DNA of 64,000 nt. It comes from DASZQY01 sp963843565 (lineage in GTDB: Bacteria > Pseudomonadota > Alphaproteobacteria > Rhizobiales > Kaistiaceae). The notes below the pieces were generated by a model that saw nothing but the letters and a program-made list of their open reading frames with translations, had not been told where the DNA came from and made no database searches. Of the stretch, positions 43,450 to 54,275 are shown in pieces. Position 1 is the stretch's first letter, and each line of letters begins with the position of its first letter. The stretch lies in assembly GCA_963843565.1 (NCBI GenBank), contig CAWJKY010000001.1, forward strand, positions 167,334-231,333, given 5' to 3'. Made by a program: the position numbers and the translations under genes.

Positions 43450-43487
43450 GACGCCGTCTGCCTTCGGGCAGGCGGCGTCTTCATTTT
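43450..43487 (+). terminator. Terminator of the outer-membrane protein gene
   Basis: A 13-bp stem GACGCCGTCTGCC / GGCAGGCGGCGTC (one G-U pair) with a UUCG loop, followed by TTCATTTT. Confidence 0.9.
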
Positions 43488-43504
43488 GTCGCGAGGGGAG
43501 GCGA

Positions 43505-43533
43505 TTGACACGGCAAACCGGGAAGCGTAATTG
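43505..43533 (+). promoter_or_regulatory. Putative serC promoter
   Basis: TTGACA (43505-43510), a 17-base spacer and TAATTG (43528-43533) give a good sigma-70 promoter. Transcription from about 43540 would begin just before the serC leader. Confidence 0.6.
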
Positions 43534-43539
43534 CGCCGG

Positions 43540-43588
43540 CGGGACACCTCCCCCCAACGGGAGGCTTTCTATCTGAGAGGATAGACGC
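43540..43588 (+). ncRNA. serC leader RNA
   Basis: Two hairpins lie immediately before the serC start: CCTCCC/GGGAGG (43547-43564) and CTATC/GATAG around TGAGAG (43569-43584), the latter burying the GAGAGG Shine-Dalgarno. This two-hairpin layout in front of serC matches the serC RNA motif of Alphaproteobacteria (Rfam RF00517). It likely regulates serine synthesis in cis; the ligand is not known to me. Confidence 0.7.
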
Positions 43589-43590
43589 CG

Positions 43591-44766
43591 ATGACAAACC
43601 CCGCCGCGCCGGCATTGCGCCCGGCAAATCCCAACTTCTCCTCCGGACCTTGTGCCAAGCGACCGGGCTGGTCGCTGGAGGCGCTCGGCGATGCCGCGCT
43701 CGGCCGTTCGCACCGCGCCAAGATCGGCAAGCAGAAGCTCAAGCAGGCAATCGACCTTACCCGCGAGGTGCTCGAGGTTCCGGCCGACTACCGCATCGGC
43801 ATCGTGCCGGCGTCGGACACCGGCGCGCTGGAGATGGCGCTGTGGTCGCTGCTCGGCCAGCGCGGCGTCGATGTCCTGGCGTGGGAATCGTTCGGCCTCG
43901 GCTGGGTGACCGACGTGGTCAAGCAGCTGAAGCTCGCCAACGCGCGCACCATCAAGGCCGACTACGGCAAGCTTCCCGATCTTGCGTCGGTGAACTTCGA
44001 CAACGACGTGGTCTTCACCTGGAACGGCACGACCTCCGGCGTGCGCGTGCCCAACGGCGACTGGATCGCCGCCGATCGCGCCGGCCTCACCATCTGCGAC
44101 GCGACCTCCGCGGCCTTCGCGCAGGACCTCGCCTTCGACAAGCTCGATGTGGTGACCTTCTCCTGGCAGAAGGCGCTCGGCGGCGAGGCGGCGCACGGCA
44201 TGATCGTGCTGAGCCCGCGGGCGGTGGAGCGGCTGGAGAGCTACACGCCGGCCTGGCCGCTGCCCAAGATCTTCCGCATGACCAAGGGCGGCAAGCTCAA
44301 CGAAGGCATCTTCGTCGGCGAGACGATCAACACCCCATCGATGCTGTGCGTCGAGGATTACCTCGACACGCTCAACTGGGCGAAGTCGGTCGGCGGGCTG
44401 AAGGGCCTCAGAGGGCGTGCCGACGCCAACTTCAAGGTGCTCGCAGATTGGGCGGCGCGGACTCCGTGGATCGATTTCTTCGCGGAGGATCCGGCGGCGC
44501 GCTCGAACACCTCGGTGACCCTGAAGATTGTCGATCCGGACGTCGTCAAGCTCGATCTCGCGGCGCAGGAGGCCTTCCTGAAGGCGATCTCGTCGCGCCT
44601 CGACAAGGAAGGCGTCGCCCACGACATCAACTTCCACCGGGACGCGCCGCCGCATTTCCGCATCTGGGCGGGCGCGACCATCGAGGCCGCCGACCTCGCC
44701 ATTCTGACCGAATGGCTGGACTGGGGCTTCGCCACGGAGAAGGCCAACCTCAAACAGGCGGCGTGA
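43591..44766 (+). CDS. serC: Phosphoserine aminotransferase
   Basis: A 391-residue PLP enzyme. Start NPNFSSGPCAKRPGWSLEAL; the PLP lysine lies in TFSWQKALGGEAAHGM; NEGIFVGETINTPSMLCVED follows. It converts 3-phosphohydroxypyruvate to phosphoserine, acting one step after SerA, encoded next. Placement behind the serC leader and promoter fits. Cytosolic. Confidence 0.96.
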   Translation: MTNPAAPALRPANPNFSSGPCAKRPGWSLEALGDAALGRSHRAKIGKQKLKQAIDLTREVLEVPADYRIGIVPASDTGALEMALWSLLGQRGVDVLAWESFGLGWVTDVVKQLKLANARTIKADYGKLPDLASVNFDNDVVFTWNGTTSGVRVPNGDWIAADRAGLTICDATSAAFAQDLAFDKLDVVTFSWQKALGGEAAHGMIVLSPRAVERLESYTPAWPLPKIFRMTKGGKLNEGIFVGETINTPSMLCVEDYLDTLNWAKSVGGLKGLRGRADANFKVLADWAARTPWIDFFAEDPAARSNTSVTLKIVDPDVVKLDLAAQEAFLKAISSRLDKEGVAHDINFHRDAPPHFRIWAGATIEAADLAILTEWLDWGFATEKANLKQAA

Positions 44767-44777
44767 GGCACTCCTGA

Positions 44778-44921
44778 CCCTCCCACAAAAGGGAGGGGCG
44801 TCGCAGCGAGGATGCGACGGGTGGGAGCTTCCCGATCCCGGTCCTCTGTTCGCAGCGGCCTCCGCCCGTCGTTCACCCAACCCCCGGCCCGTTGGGCCGA
44901 CCCTCCCTTTCCAGGGGAGGG
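44778..44921. repeat. Palindromic intergenic element between serC and serA
   Basis: CCCTCCC-ACAAAA-GGGAGGG (44778-44797), CGTCGCA/TGCGACG (44799-44819) and, at the other end, CCCTCCC/GGGAGGG (44901-44921). A compound of hairpins in the 170 bases between serC and serA, similar to the common rhizobial palindromic units. Confidence 0.65.
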
Positions 44922-44936
44922 CGAAGGAGCAAACCC

Positions 44937-46523
44937 ATGAAACCCCGCGTTCTGGTTTCCGACAAACTCTCCAAGACGGCCGTGCAGATCTTCGCCGACC
45001 GCGGCATCGAGGTCGATTTCAAGCCCGAACTGGGCAAGGACAAGGAAGCGCTGCTCGCCGCGATCGGCGCCTACGATGGCCTCGCCATCCGCTCGGCCAC
45101 CAAGGTCACCGCCAAGCTGATCGGTGCCGCCGACAAGCTGCGCGTCATCGGCCGCGCCGGCATCGGTGTCGACAACGTCGACGTGCCGGCGGCCAGCCAG
45201 CGCGGCATCATCGTGATGAACACGCCGTTCGGCAATTCGATCACCACCGCCGAGCATGCCATCGCGATGATGTTCGCGGTCGCCCGCCAGCTGCCCGCCG
45301 CCGACGCTTCGACGCAGGCCGGCAAGTGGGAGAAGAACCGCTTCATGGGCGCCGAGATCACCGCCAAGACGCTCGGCATCATCGGCTGCGGCAACATCGG
45401 CTCGATCGTCGCCGACCGTGCCATGGGCCTCAAGATGAAGGTGATCGCCTACGATCCGTTCCTGACCGACGAGCGCGCCATGCAGCTCGGCGTCGACAAG
45501 GTCGAACTCGACGAGCTTTTCCGGCGCGCCGACTTCATCACGCTGCACACGCCGCTGACCGAGAAGACCCGCAACATCATCGATGCCGCCGGTATCGCCA
45601 AGATGAAGGATGGGGTGGTCATCATCAATTGCGCGCGCGGCGGGCTGGTGGTCGAGGAGGACCTCGCGGCGGCGCTGAAGTCGGGCAAGGTCGGCGGGGC
45701 GGGCATCGATGTGTTCGTCACGGAGCCCGCCGAATCCTCGCCGCTGTTCGGCCTGCCCAACGTCGTATGCACGCCGCACCTCGGCGCCGCGACCACCGAG
45801 GCGCAGGAGAACGTCGCCATTCAGGTCGCCGAGCAGATGTCCGACTATCTGGTCAGCGGCGCCGTCACCAACGCGCTCAACATGCCGTCGATCTCGGCGG
45901 AAGAAGCGCCACGCCTGAAGCCGTTCGTGCAACTCGCCGAGAACATCGGGTCGTTCGCTGGCCAACTGACGGAGACGACCATTCTCGGCGTTTCCGTCGA
46001 GTATGCCGGCGACGTTGCCGAGATGAACACCAAGGCGCTGACCTCGGCGATGCTCGCCGGGCTGCTTCGCCCGATGCTGACCGAGGTCAACATGGTCAAC
46101 GCGCCGATCGTGGCGCGCGAGCGCGGCATCGCGGTCGACGAGGTGCGCCAGTCCCAGCGCGGCGCATACGGCACGTACGTGCGTCTGACCGTGAAGACCC
46201 AGCGCCAGGAGCGTTCGGTCGCCGGCACGGTGTTCTCCGACGGGCGGCCGCGCATCATCCAGATCAAGGGCATCGACCTTGAGGCGGCCTTCGCGCCGTC
46301 GATGCTCTACATCACCAACAGCGACAAGCCCGGCTTCATCGGTCGCCTCGGCACGCTGCTCGGCAAGGACGGCGTCAACATCGCCAACTTCAACCTCGGC
46401 CGCTCGGCGCCGGGCGCCGACGCCATCTCGCTGATCGAGGTGGACGGGCCGATCTCCGACGCCGTTCTGGAGGAGGTGCGGGCGCTTGAAGGCGTGGTGC
46501 AGGCGAAACGGCTGGTGTTCTGA
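44937..46523 (+). CDS. serA: D-3-phosphoglycerate dehydrogenase
   Basis: A 528-residue enzyme: first committed step of serine synthesis, 3-phosphoglycerate to 3-phosphohydroxypyruvate. NAD motif GIIGCGNIGS (about 147-156), the catalytic His region TPHLGAATTEAQENV, an intervening domain and a C-terminal ACT domain (ITNSDKPGFIGRLGTLLGKD, residues about 455-528) for serine feedback. The ATG at 44937 has GAAGGAGC upstream. Confidence 0.96.
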   Translation: MKPRVLVSDKLSKTAVQIFADRGIEVDFKPELGKDKEALLAAIGAYDGLAIRSATKVTAKLIGAADKLRVIGRAGIGVDNVDVPAASQRGIIVMNTPFGNSITTAEHAIAMMFAVARQLPAADASTQAGKWEKNRFMGAEITAKTLGIIGCGNIGSIVADRAMGLKMKVIAYDPFLTDERAMQLGVDKVELDELFRRADFITLHTPLTEKTRNIIDAAGIAKMKDGVVIINCARGGLVVEEDLAAALKSGKVGGAGIDVFVTEPAESSPLFGLPNVVCTPHLGAATTEAQENVAIQVAEQMSDYLVSGAVTNALNMPSISAEEAPRLKPFVQLAENIGSFAGQLTETTILGVSVEYAGDVAEMNTKALTSAMLAGLLRPMLTEVNMVNAPIVARERGIAVDEVRQSQRGAYGTYVRLTVKTQRQERSVAGTVFSDGRPRIIQIKGIDLEAAFAPSMLYITNSDKPGFIGRLGTLLGKDGVNIANFNLGRSAPGADAISLIEVDGPISDAVLEEVRALEGVVQAKRLVF

Positions 46524-46638
46524 GACCTCCCGGGCAGGGCTGGGGAAACCGCAAAGTTTCCCCAATCCCGGCCTTGGGTGACCACAATCGCCATCTACGC
46601 GTGTAGCGTGGGCGGGGGCCCTCGGGAGACCACCCATC

Positions 46639-48288
46639 ATGCGCGTAGCCAGCCTCTGCCTCGGCGTCCTCATGGTCGCCGCAGCGCCCGCCTTTGCGGG
46701 CGAACTCACGGTGCCGAGCACCATCACCTCCGTCACGGTCTATCCGCTCGGCGCCGCCGTCACGCGGACAGCCAGGGTCGACCTGCCGATCGGCGCGACC
46801 ACCGTTCTCATCGACAATCTGCCGCTCGAACTCGATCCGGCGAGCCTCAAGGTCGACGGCGCCGCCGACGCGCCGCTCGCCATCGCCAGTGTCGAAACGC
46901 GCACCGTGTCGGCGGCCGGCGTCGAAGACCCGAAGCGGGCTGCGCTGCAGTCCGAAATCCAGATGCTTGGCGACAAGATCGCCGCGATCGACGGCAAGAT
47001 GAATGCATTGGCGGGCCGACGCCGGTTTCTCGAAGCGCTGATCAAGGCGACCCCCGGCGGTTTCGGCACGGCACTGGGTGAGGGCAAGGGCAACGTCGCC
47101 GATTGGGCAGCGGCTGCCACCACCATCGGCGACGGACTCGCCGCGGTCGCCGAGGCCGAACAGGCCCTGACGATCGAGAAGCGCGCCCTTGGCCAGCAAG
47201 TCGCCGACCGGCAAAGCGCGCTGGCGCTCCTGCCGGTGCCGGAGGATCACCTGGCGGTCCGGGTCGCGCTGGAGGCGGACGCCGCCGCGACCGGCACGCT
47301 GACGCTGACCTACCAGGTTGCCTCGGCGCGCTGGGCGCCGACCTACGACGCGCAACTGGCGACCGGCGATGGCGGCGGAGAGCCGGCTTTGACGCTCGTT
47401 CGCCGGGCTGAAGTCACCCAGGCGACCGGCGAGGACTGGAACGACGTGGCGCTGACGCTGTCGACGGCGCGCACCACCGAGGGCACGGCGCCACCGGCGC
47501 TGTCGCCGTTTCTGGTGAGCTTCTATGACGCTGACGCCTACATGCGTGAGTCGGCGGGATCGCTTCAGGCCACCGCTCCGGCTCCGGCCCCGAAGGCGCT
47601 GGCCGACGAACTGGACGCAGCGAATGTGCCCGCCAGGGTGACGGAGGCGGCCGCCGATTTCGGCGACTTCCGCGCCGAGTTCCACGTGCCGGGCGCGGTT
47701 TCTGTCGAGTCGGGCGCCGGCGCCCGCTCCATGCGCATCACCACCGATCAGGTCCCGGTAACGCTCGCGGTGAAGGCCGTGCCGCTCATCTCCGACGCGG
47801 CCTATCTGGAAGCCTCGTTCACGCCGCCGGCGGGCGCACCGCTGCTGGCCGGCAAGGTGGCGCTCTTCCGCGACGGTTCGTTCGTCGGTAACGGCGCGCT
47901 GCCGTTCACCGAGGCAGGCAAGTCGCGCGATCTCGGCTTCGGCCTCGACGACCGGGTCCACGTGACGCGCACGACGCTCGCCCGCGAGACCGGACAGCGT
48001 GGGCTCCTGTCGGCTCGCAAGACCGATCTCAGGCGCTATCGCATCACGGTGGAGAATCTTCACACCCGGCCGATCGACATCGTCGTTCTCGATCGCATGC
48101 CGTTTGCGGAGGACGACAGCATCGAAGTGACGCCGGTCAGCGACGCGACCCAGCCGACGACCGCCGATGTCGAGGACCAGCGCGGCGTGCTGGCGTGGCG
48201 CTACACCTACGCGGCCGGCGAGAAGCGCGAGATCGTCACCGGCTACGAGGTGAGCTGGCCAGCCGATCGCAACGTCGCGCTCGATTGA
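46639..48288 (+). CDS. MuiA-like DUF4139/DUF4140 protein, exported
   Basis: A 549-residue protein. Signal peptide (LCLGVLMVAAAPAFAG), N-terminal DUF4140 (TVPSTITSVTVYPLGAAVTR, NLPLELDPASLKV), a coiled-coil spacer, and DUF4139 at the C-terminus (LTYQVASARWAPTYDAQL, WNDVALTLSTARTTEG, VLDRMPFAEDDSIEV). Homologues are called mucoidy inhibitor MuiA; the activity is unknown. Confidence 0.85.
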   Translation: MRVASLCLGVLMVAAAPAFAGELTVPSTITSVTVYPLGAAVTRTARVDLPIGATTVLIDNLPLELDPASLKVDGAADAPLAIASVETRTVSAAGVEDPKRAALQSEIQMLGDKIAAIDGKMNALAGRRRFLEALIKATPGGFGTALGEGKGNVADWAAAATTIGDGLAAVAEAEQALTIEKRALGQQVADRQSALALLPVPEDHLAVRVALEADAAATGTLTLTYQVASARWAPTYDAQLATGDGGGEPALTLVRRAEVTQATGEDWNDVALTLSTARTTEGTAPPALSPFLVSFYDADAYMRESAGSLQATAPAPAPKALADELDAANVPARVTEAAADFGDFRAEFHVPGAVSVESGAGARSMRITTDQVPVTLAVKAVPLISDAAYLEASFTPPAGAPLLAGKVALFRDGSFVGNGALPFTEAGKSRDLGFGLDDRVHVTRTTLARETGQRGLLSARKTDLRRYRITVENLHTRPIDIVVLDRMPFAEDDSIEVTPVSDATQPTTADVEDQRGVLAWRYTYAAGEKREIVTGYEVSWPADRNVALD

Positions 48289-48348
48289 CGCTGGTCAGCC
48301 GGCAGGGTCGCGCCGCCGCGCGCCAGCGTCTATAGTCCCCGCCTGTTT

Positions 48349-48377
48349 CGCCCCGGCCAGTGGCCGGGGCGATTTAT
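48349..48377 (+). terminator. Hairpin at the end of the MuiA-like gene
   Basis: CGCCCCGGCC (48349-48358) / GGCCGGGGCG (48362-48371) with an AGT loop, followed by ATTTATC. It may terminate the MuiA-like gene ahead of purA. Confidence 0.55.
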
Positions 48378-48399
48378 CGCGAGGGGGGACCTTTTACCC

Positions 48400-49698
<1,299 letters not shown>

Positions 49699-49731
49699 AC
49701 GCTAATAAGGCGGCCTGCAGAGCGGAGCGAA

Positions 49732-51420
49732 ATGGCAGAGTATTACGCTGTTCTCAGCAAGGCGATTGCCAGCCTCGAGGCCGACCGCCCGGACGCCCGG
49801 CGTGCGGTCTACGACAAGGCGCGCAGCGCCCTGATCGGTCAGCTCAAGGCCATCGATCCCCCGCTTCCCACGCACGAAATTTCCCGCCAGCGTCTCGAGC
49901 TGGAAGAAGCGATCCGCAAGGTCGAGCGCGAAGCCGGCACCGCCGGGCCTCTGCGGGTCGCCGCAGGGAGACCTGCCGCGGCGCGTGCCCAGCCGGAACC
50001 GCCGCCGCCCGAATACGAAAGCGTTGATGTCGACGCCGAGGATGCGGTCGAGGATGCACAGCCCGTGCGTCAGTCGCCGCAGGATGTCTTCCGCCGCGCC
50101 ATTCAGGAAGCCGAACGCGCCGCCACGACCGGACGTGCCGAACGGGTGCCGCCCGCGCCGCGAGCCGAAGCGCGCCCGCGTGCCGAACGGGCGGAGCGGG
50201 TGCCGGCGCGGCCCGCCGCGCCGCAGCCGCGAGACGACATCGAAGTGCCGCCGGTCGACGACGAACCGCCGCTGGCGCCGGACTACGAGTGGGAGTCGTC
50301 GCAAGCCCCCGCGCACGAACCCGAGCCGATGGAGATGCGCGCCGAGCCGCCGCCGATGCCGCGCGTCACGGTTGACGACCACGCCGACGAGCGGCCGTCG
50401 CGCGCCGCAGGCCGGGTCAAGCGCGGCAAGCAGCGCGGCCGCATCCGCGACGACATGGAGTTGCTGGAGCAGGCGACGCCGTCGCGCCTGCCGGCGATCA
50501 TCCTCGGCGTTCTGATCCTGGCCATGCTGATCGGTCTCGGCGCGCTCGCCTGGTGGCAGCGCGGCCCGATCTCCGAGATGCTGGCGTCGTTCGATTCCAA
50601 GCAGGGCACCACCGAGACCGCCGCGACGAACACGCCGCCGCCGGCCGCCGTCGACACCAGCGGCAAGAATACGGATCGCCTGCTCGGCGACGGGTCTCAG
50701 GTGACCGCACCCCCCGCTGACGTGCGCGACGTGACGCCGGCGCCGGACGACACCGCGGGCGCGTCCACTGCCGGCGCGACCGGCCCCGATACGTCGATGC
50801 CGGCAGCCGACACCACGCCTCCGGCGGCCGCGACAACGACCACGGACGCCAGCACGGCAACGGCGGCGGACGCCGATTCGCTGGTCGCGCAGCGGGCAAC
50901 CCTCTACGAGGAGCCGCTCGACGCGGGCGCGGCGGCAAACGGCGTCGTCGCCATCGACGCCACCGTCAGGTGGAGCTACGGCAGCGGGCCGGACGGCCCC
51001 GAGGTGGTCGCCAACGTCGACGTGCCGGATCGCTCCCTGAAGGTGAAGGTCACCTTCCGCCGCAATACCGATGCGACGCTGCCGGCGAGCCACGTGGTCG
51101 AGGTGGTCATTGACGCGCCGACGAGTTTCCCCGGCAAGGGGGTGCGCGAGGTGCCGCGCGTGGTGATGAAGTCCGGCGAGGACCAGCGCGGGCTTCCGCT
51201 CATCGGTGCCTCGGCCAAGGTCGCCGACGGCTTCTTCTGGATCGCGCTGTCGGGCGTCGACTCGGACGTGGCGACCAACGTCAGGCTGATGAAGAGCCAG
51301 TCGTGGGTCGATCTGCCGCTGGTCTACGAGACCGGCCAGCGCGCGATCCTGACCTTCGAAAAGGGCAATCCCGGCACGCGCGTTTTCGAACGCGCGCTGG
51401 CGGCCTGGAACGAAGGGTAG
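49732..51420 (+). CDS. Single-pass membrane protein of unknown function
   Basis: A 562-residue protein. N-terminal helical region (YYAVLSKAIASLEADRPDAR, VYDKARSALIGQLKAIDPPL, RLELEEAIRKVEREAGTAG), then a disordered Pro/Glu/Arg-rich stretch, one TM helix (PAIILGVLILAMLIGLGALA, about residues 253-275), another low-complexity linker, and a C-terminal domain of beta-strand character (VDVPDRSLKVKVTFRRN, DAPTSFPGKGVREVPRVVMK). A typical alphaproteobacterial conserved membrane protein without assigned function. Starts 33 bases after purA. Confidence 0.75.
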   Translation: MAEYYAVLSKAIASLEADRPDARRAVYDKARSALIGQLKAIDPPLPTHEISRQRLELEEAIRKVEREAGTAGPLRVAAGRPAAARAQPEPPPPEYESVDVDAEDAVEDAQPVRQSPQDVFRRAIQEAERAATTGRAERVPPAPRAEARPRAERAERVPARPAAPQPRDDIEVPPVDDEPPLAPDYEWESSQAPAHEPEPMEMRAEPPPMPRVTVDDHADERPSRAAGRVKRGKQRGRIRDDMELLEQATPSRLPAIILGVLILAMLIGLGALAWWQRGPISEMLASFDSKQGTTETAATNTPPPAAVDTSGKNTDRLLGDGSQVTAPPADVRDVTPAPDDTAGASTAGATGPDTSMPAADTTPPAAATTTTDASTATAADADSLVAQRATLYEEPLDAGAAANGVVAIDATVRWSYGSGPDGPEVVANVDVPDRSLKVKVTFRRNTDATLPASHVVEVVIDAPTSFPGKGVREVPRVVMKSGEDQRGLPLIGASAKVADGFFWIALSGVDSDVATNVRLMKSQSWVDLPLVYETGQRAILTFEKGNPGTRVFERALAAWNEG

Positions 51421-51478
51421 CTGGTATTCCAAAAAGCGCTTGCTGACGCGCACGCGGGCTGCGATGCTCGCGGCTATT

Positions 51479-51562
51479 CCGAGGGGTGCTCCGTACCGGA
51501 GCTGAGATGGCCTGACGGCCGAACCCTTCGAACCTGATCCGGGTCATGCCGGCGAAGGGACG
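51479..51562 (+). promoter_or_regulatory. TPP (thiamine pyrophosphate) riboswitch
   Basis: The Thi-box core is visible: GAGGGGTGC (51481-51489), GCTGAGA (51501-51507), ACCCTTCGAACCTGATCC (around 51523-51540), then GGGTCATGCCGGCGAAGGGA (51541-51560). It precedes a permease and substrate-binding gene and should switch off transcription or translation when TPP is high. Distance to the first ATG is about 106 bases. Confidence 0.92.
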
Positions 51563-51667
51563 GAAGCCGATCTCCGCCTATCCTCCGCTTTCCTGCTCCG
51601 GGTCGCGTATCGCGATCGGGAAAGCCATGGGACTGCGTGCAGACGACGGGCGGGGGAGGGGGCGGCG

Positions 51668-52414
51668 ATGATCGTGCTCCGCGCGCTTGGCGTCGGGGTC
51701 GGCCTGCTGGCGATCTGGCAGGTGGCGATCCTGATCTTCGCGCCGCCGCCGTTCATGCTGCCAGCGCCGGCCGCCGTTTTTGCAGCGCTCCGCGACCGGC
51801 CGGACCTGTGGCAGGTCCATGCCGTCACGACGCTCACCGAGACGCTGATCGGGCTGGCCCTCGGCACCCTTTTCGGTGCCGCATTCGCGCTCACCATGAG
51901 CTTCCTGCCGATTTCGCGGCGGCTTCTGTTTCCCGTCCTGATCGTCTCGCAGACCATTCCGGTGTTCGCCATCGCGCCGCTGCTGGCGCTGTGGTTCGGG
52001 TTCGGGCTCGCCTCGAAGGTGGTGATGGCGACGATCGCGATCTTCTTCCCGGTCACCTCCGCCTTCGCCGACGGGCTGATGCGCACCGACCCCGGACTGA
52101 TCGATCTTGCGCGGCTCTATCGCGCCCGCCGCTGGCAGGTGGTGACGCTGCTCCGGATCCCCCACGCGCTGCCGCAGTTCATCACCGGCGTGCGGCTCGC
52201 CGCCGTCTACGCGCCGGTCGGCGCGATCATCGGCGAGTGGGTCGGGGCCTCGTCCGGGCTCGGCTACGCGATGGTCTTCGCAAATTCGCGCTCGCAGACC
52301 GCGGTGCTTTTCGCTGCCCTCATCATCCTGATCGCCATGTCCGTGCTGCTGCGCGGCCTCGTCGATCTCGCTACCGCCAACCTCGCCCCTTGGGCGCCCG
52401 AAACCACCGGATAG
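51668..52414 (+). CDS. ABC transporter permease, riboswitch-controlled (ThiX-like)
   Basis: A 248-residue permease. About six TM helices (LRALGVGVGLLAIWQVAIL, VTTLTETLIGLALGTLFGAA, VFAIAPLLALWFGFGLASKV) and the EAA-type loop LARLYRARRWQVVTLLRIPH that binds the ATPase. The TPP riboswitch points to thiamine-precursor uptake, for example a formylaminopyrimidine-type ThiXYZ system. The ATPase partner is not in this cluster. Confidence 0.85.
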   Translation: MIVLRALGVGVGLLAIWQVAILIFAPPPFMLPAPAAVFAALRDRPDLWQVHAVTTLTETLIGLALGTLFGAAFALTMSFLPISRRLLFPVLIVSQTIPVFAIAPLLALWFGFGLASKVVMATIAIFFPVTSAFADGLMRTDPGLIDLARLYRARRWQVVTLLRIPHALPQFITGVRLAAVYAPVGAIIGEWVGASSGLGYAMVFANSRSQTAVLFAALIILIAMSVLLRGLVDLATANLAPWAPETTG

Positions 52415-52422
52415 GAACACCC

Positions 52423-53370
52423 ATGATCCTGCGCACCGTTCTCGCCGCCGCTGTCGCCATGCTTTTCGCGACCGGCGCACTCGCCGCCGACAAGCTCACC
52501 GTGCTCCTCGACTGGTACGTCAACCCGGACCACGCGCCGCTGGTGATCGCCAAGGAGGGTGGCTACTTCGCCCAGCACGGTCTCGACGTCGATCTGGAGG
52601 TTTCGTCGGACGCCGCCGCGCCGACGAAGCTGGTCGCCGCCGGCAAGGCGGAGGTCGCCATCAGCTACCAGCCGGACCTGATGTTGCAGATCAAGGAAGG
52701 GCTGCCGGTGGTGCGCTTCGGTACGCTGATCGATACGCCGCTGAACTGCCTGATCGCGCTCAAGGACGGGGCGATCAAGTCGCTGGCCGATCTCAAGGGC
52801 AAGACGGTCGGCTACTCGGTGGCGAGCTTCCAGGACGCGTATCTGTCGGCGATCCTGAAGTCGGTCGGTCTGTCGGCGGCGGACGTGAAGACCGTCAACC
52901 TCAACTTCAACCTGATCCCACCGCTGCTCGCGGGCCAGGTCGACGCGATCATGGACGGCTACCGCAACGTCGAACTCATCCAGCTCGAGCTAGGCGGACA
53001 CCCGGCAAATGTCTGGTACCCGGAGGAGCACGGCGTGCCGGCCTGGGACGAGCTGATCTACGTCACCCGCAATGATCTCCGCGACGACCCGCGCCTGCCG
53101 CGCTTCCTGGCAGCGATCAAGGAGGCGACCGCCTTCATCAAGCAGCACCCGGACGAGGCGCTGGCGATGTTCCTGAAGGCGCACAACGATCTCGACGACG
53201 ACCTCAACAAGGCATCGTTTGCGGCGACGGTCGGGTATTTTCCGGACGATCCCGGCGCGCTGGACGAGGGCCGCTATCTCGGATTCGCGGCCTTCCTGAA
53301 GGAGAAGAAGCTGATCGACGCGGTGCCGCCGCTCGATACTTTCGCGATCGAGCTGAAGCCGGAGAGCTAG
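52423..53370 (+). CDS. ABC transporter substrate-binding protein (ThiY/NMT1-like)
   Basis: A 315-residue periplasmic binding protein: signal peptide (LAAAVAMLFATGALAA), LDWYVNPDHAPLVIAKEGGY (the THI5/NMT1-like signature), AAPTKLVAAGKAEVAISYQP and LKGKTVGYSVASFQDAYLS. It likely binds a pyrimidine precursor of thiamine. Nine bases after the permease gene. Its stop overlaps the rpoH stop (convergent). Confidence 0.88.
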   Translation: MILRTVLAAAVAMLFATGALAADKLTVLLDWYVNPDHAPLVIAKEGGYFAQHGLDVDLEVSSDAAAPTKLVAAGKAEVAISYQPDLMLQIKEGLPVVRFGTLIDTPLNCLIALKDGAIKSLADLKGKTVGYSVASFQDAYLSAILKSVGLSAADVKTVNLNFNLIPPLLAGQVDAIMDGYRNVELIQLELGGHPANVWYPEEHGVPAWDELIYVTRNDLRDDPRLPRFLAAIKEATAFIKQHPDEALAMFLKAHNDLDDDLNKASFAATVGYFPDDPGALDEGRYLGFAAFLKEKKLIDAVPPLDTFAIELKPES

Positions 53371-54275
53371 GCCCCGGCGGCTTCGATCTCGGCGCGCGGC
53401 TTTTCCAGTTCGCGCGCCCCCTTCTTCACCGCCTTCTGCACCTTCTCGAAGGCGCGCACCTCGATCTGGCGGACGCGCTCGCGGCTGACGCCGAATTCGC
53501 TCGACAGCTCTTCCAGCGTGATCGGGTCCTCGGCCAGCCGGCGCGCCTCGAAGATGCGGCGTTCGCGGTCGTTGAGGACTCCGACGGCGTCCTTCAGAAG
53601 CTGGCGGCGGTTGTCGAGTTCCTCGTTCTCGGCGAGGCGCGTTTCCTGGTCCGGCGCGTCGTCGACCAGCCAGTCCTGCCATTCGCCCGATTCCGAGTCG
53701 GCGCGGATCGGCGCGTTCAGCGAGGCGTCGCCGCCGAGACGGCGGTTCATGGAGACGACGTCTTCCTTGCTGACGCCGAGGCGGGTCGAGATGGTGTTGA
53801 CCTGATCGGGGTGAAGGTCGCCTTCGTCGAGGGCCTGGATCTGGCCCTTGACCTTGCGCAGGTTGAAGAACAGCCGCTTCTGGCTGGCGGTGGTGCCCAT
53901 CTTCACCAGGCTCCACGAGCGCAGGATGTATTCCTGGATCGAGGCCCTGATCCACCACATGGCGTAGGTGGCCAGACGGAAGCCCTTCTCCGGCTCGAAG
54001 CGCTTGACGGCCTGCATCAGGCCGACGTTGCCTTCGGAGATGACCTCGCCGATCGGCAGGCCGTAGCCGCGGTAGCCCATGGCGATCTTGGCGACCAGCC
54101 GGAGATGGCTGGTGACCAGACGCTGGGCGGCGCCGCGGTCGTCATGCTCCTTGTACGCCTTGGCGAGCATGTATTCCTCGTCCGGCGCGAGCATCGGAAA
54201 CTTCCGGATCTCGGCCAGGTAGTGAGCGAGGCCGCCTTCACCGGCGGCAATTGCGGGCAGATTGGTGCGTGCCAT
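53367..54275 (-). CDS. rpoH: RNA polymerase heat-shock sigma factor RpoH
   Basis: A 302-residue sigma-32. Start MARTNLPAIAAGEGGLAHYL; sigma region 2 (LRLVAKIAMGYRGYGLPIG, RLATYAMWWIRASIQEYILR) and region 4 (LNDRERRIFEARRL, LEELSSEFGVSRERVRQIE) are complete. The characteristic RpoH box between them (LFFNLRKVKGQIQALD) is present. ATG at 54275 is preferred over a long upstream frame. It converges with the substrate-binding gene by overlapping stops. FtsH encoded at 36 kb would normally degrade it. Confidence 0.96.
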   Translation of the reverse strand: MARTNLPAIAAGEGGLAHYLAEIRKFPMLAPDEEYMLAKAYKEHDDRGAAQRLVTSHLRLVAKIAMGYRGYGLPIGEVISEGNVGLMQAVKRFEPEKGFRLATYAMWWIRASIQEYILRSWSLVKMGTTASQKRLFFNLRKVKGQIQALDEGDLHPDQVNTISTRLGVSKEDVVSMNRRLGGDASLNAPIRADSESGEWQDWLVDDAPDQETRLAENEELDNRRQLLKDAVGVLNDRERRIFEARRLAEDPITLEELSSEFGVSRERVRQIEVRAFEKVQKAVKKGARELEKPRAEIEAAGA

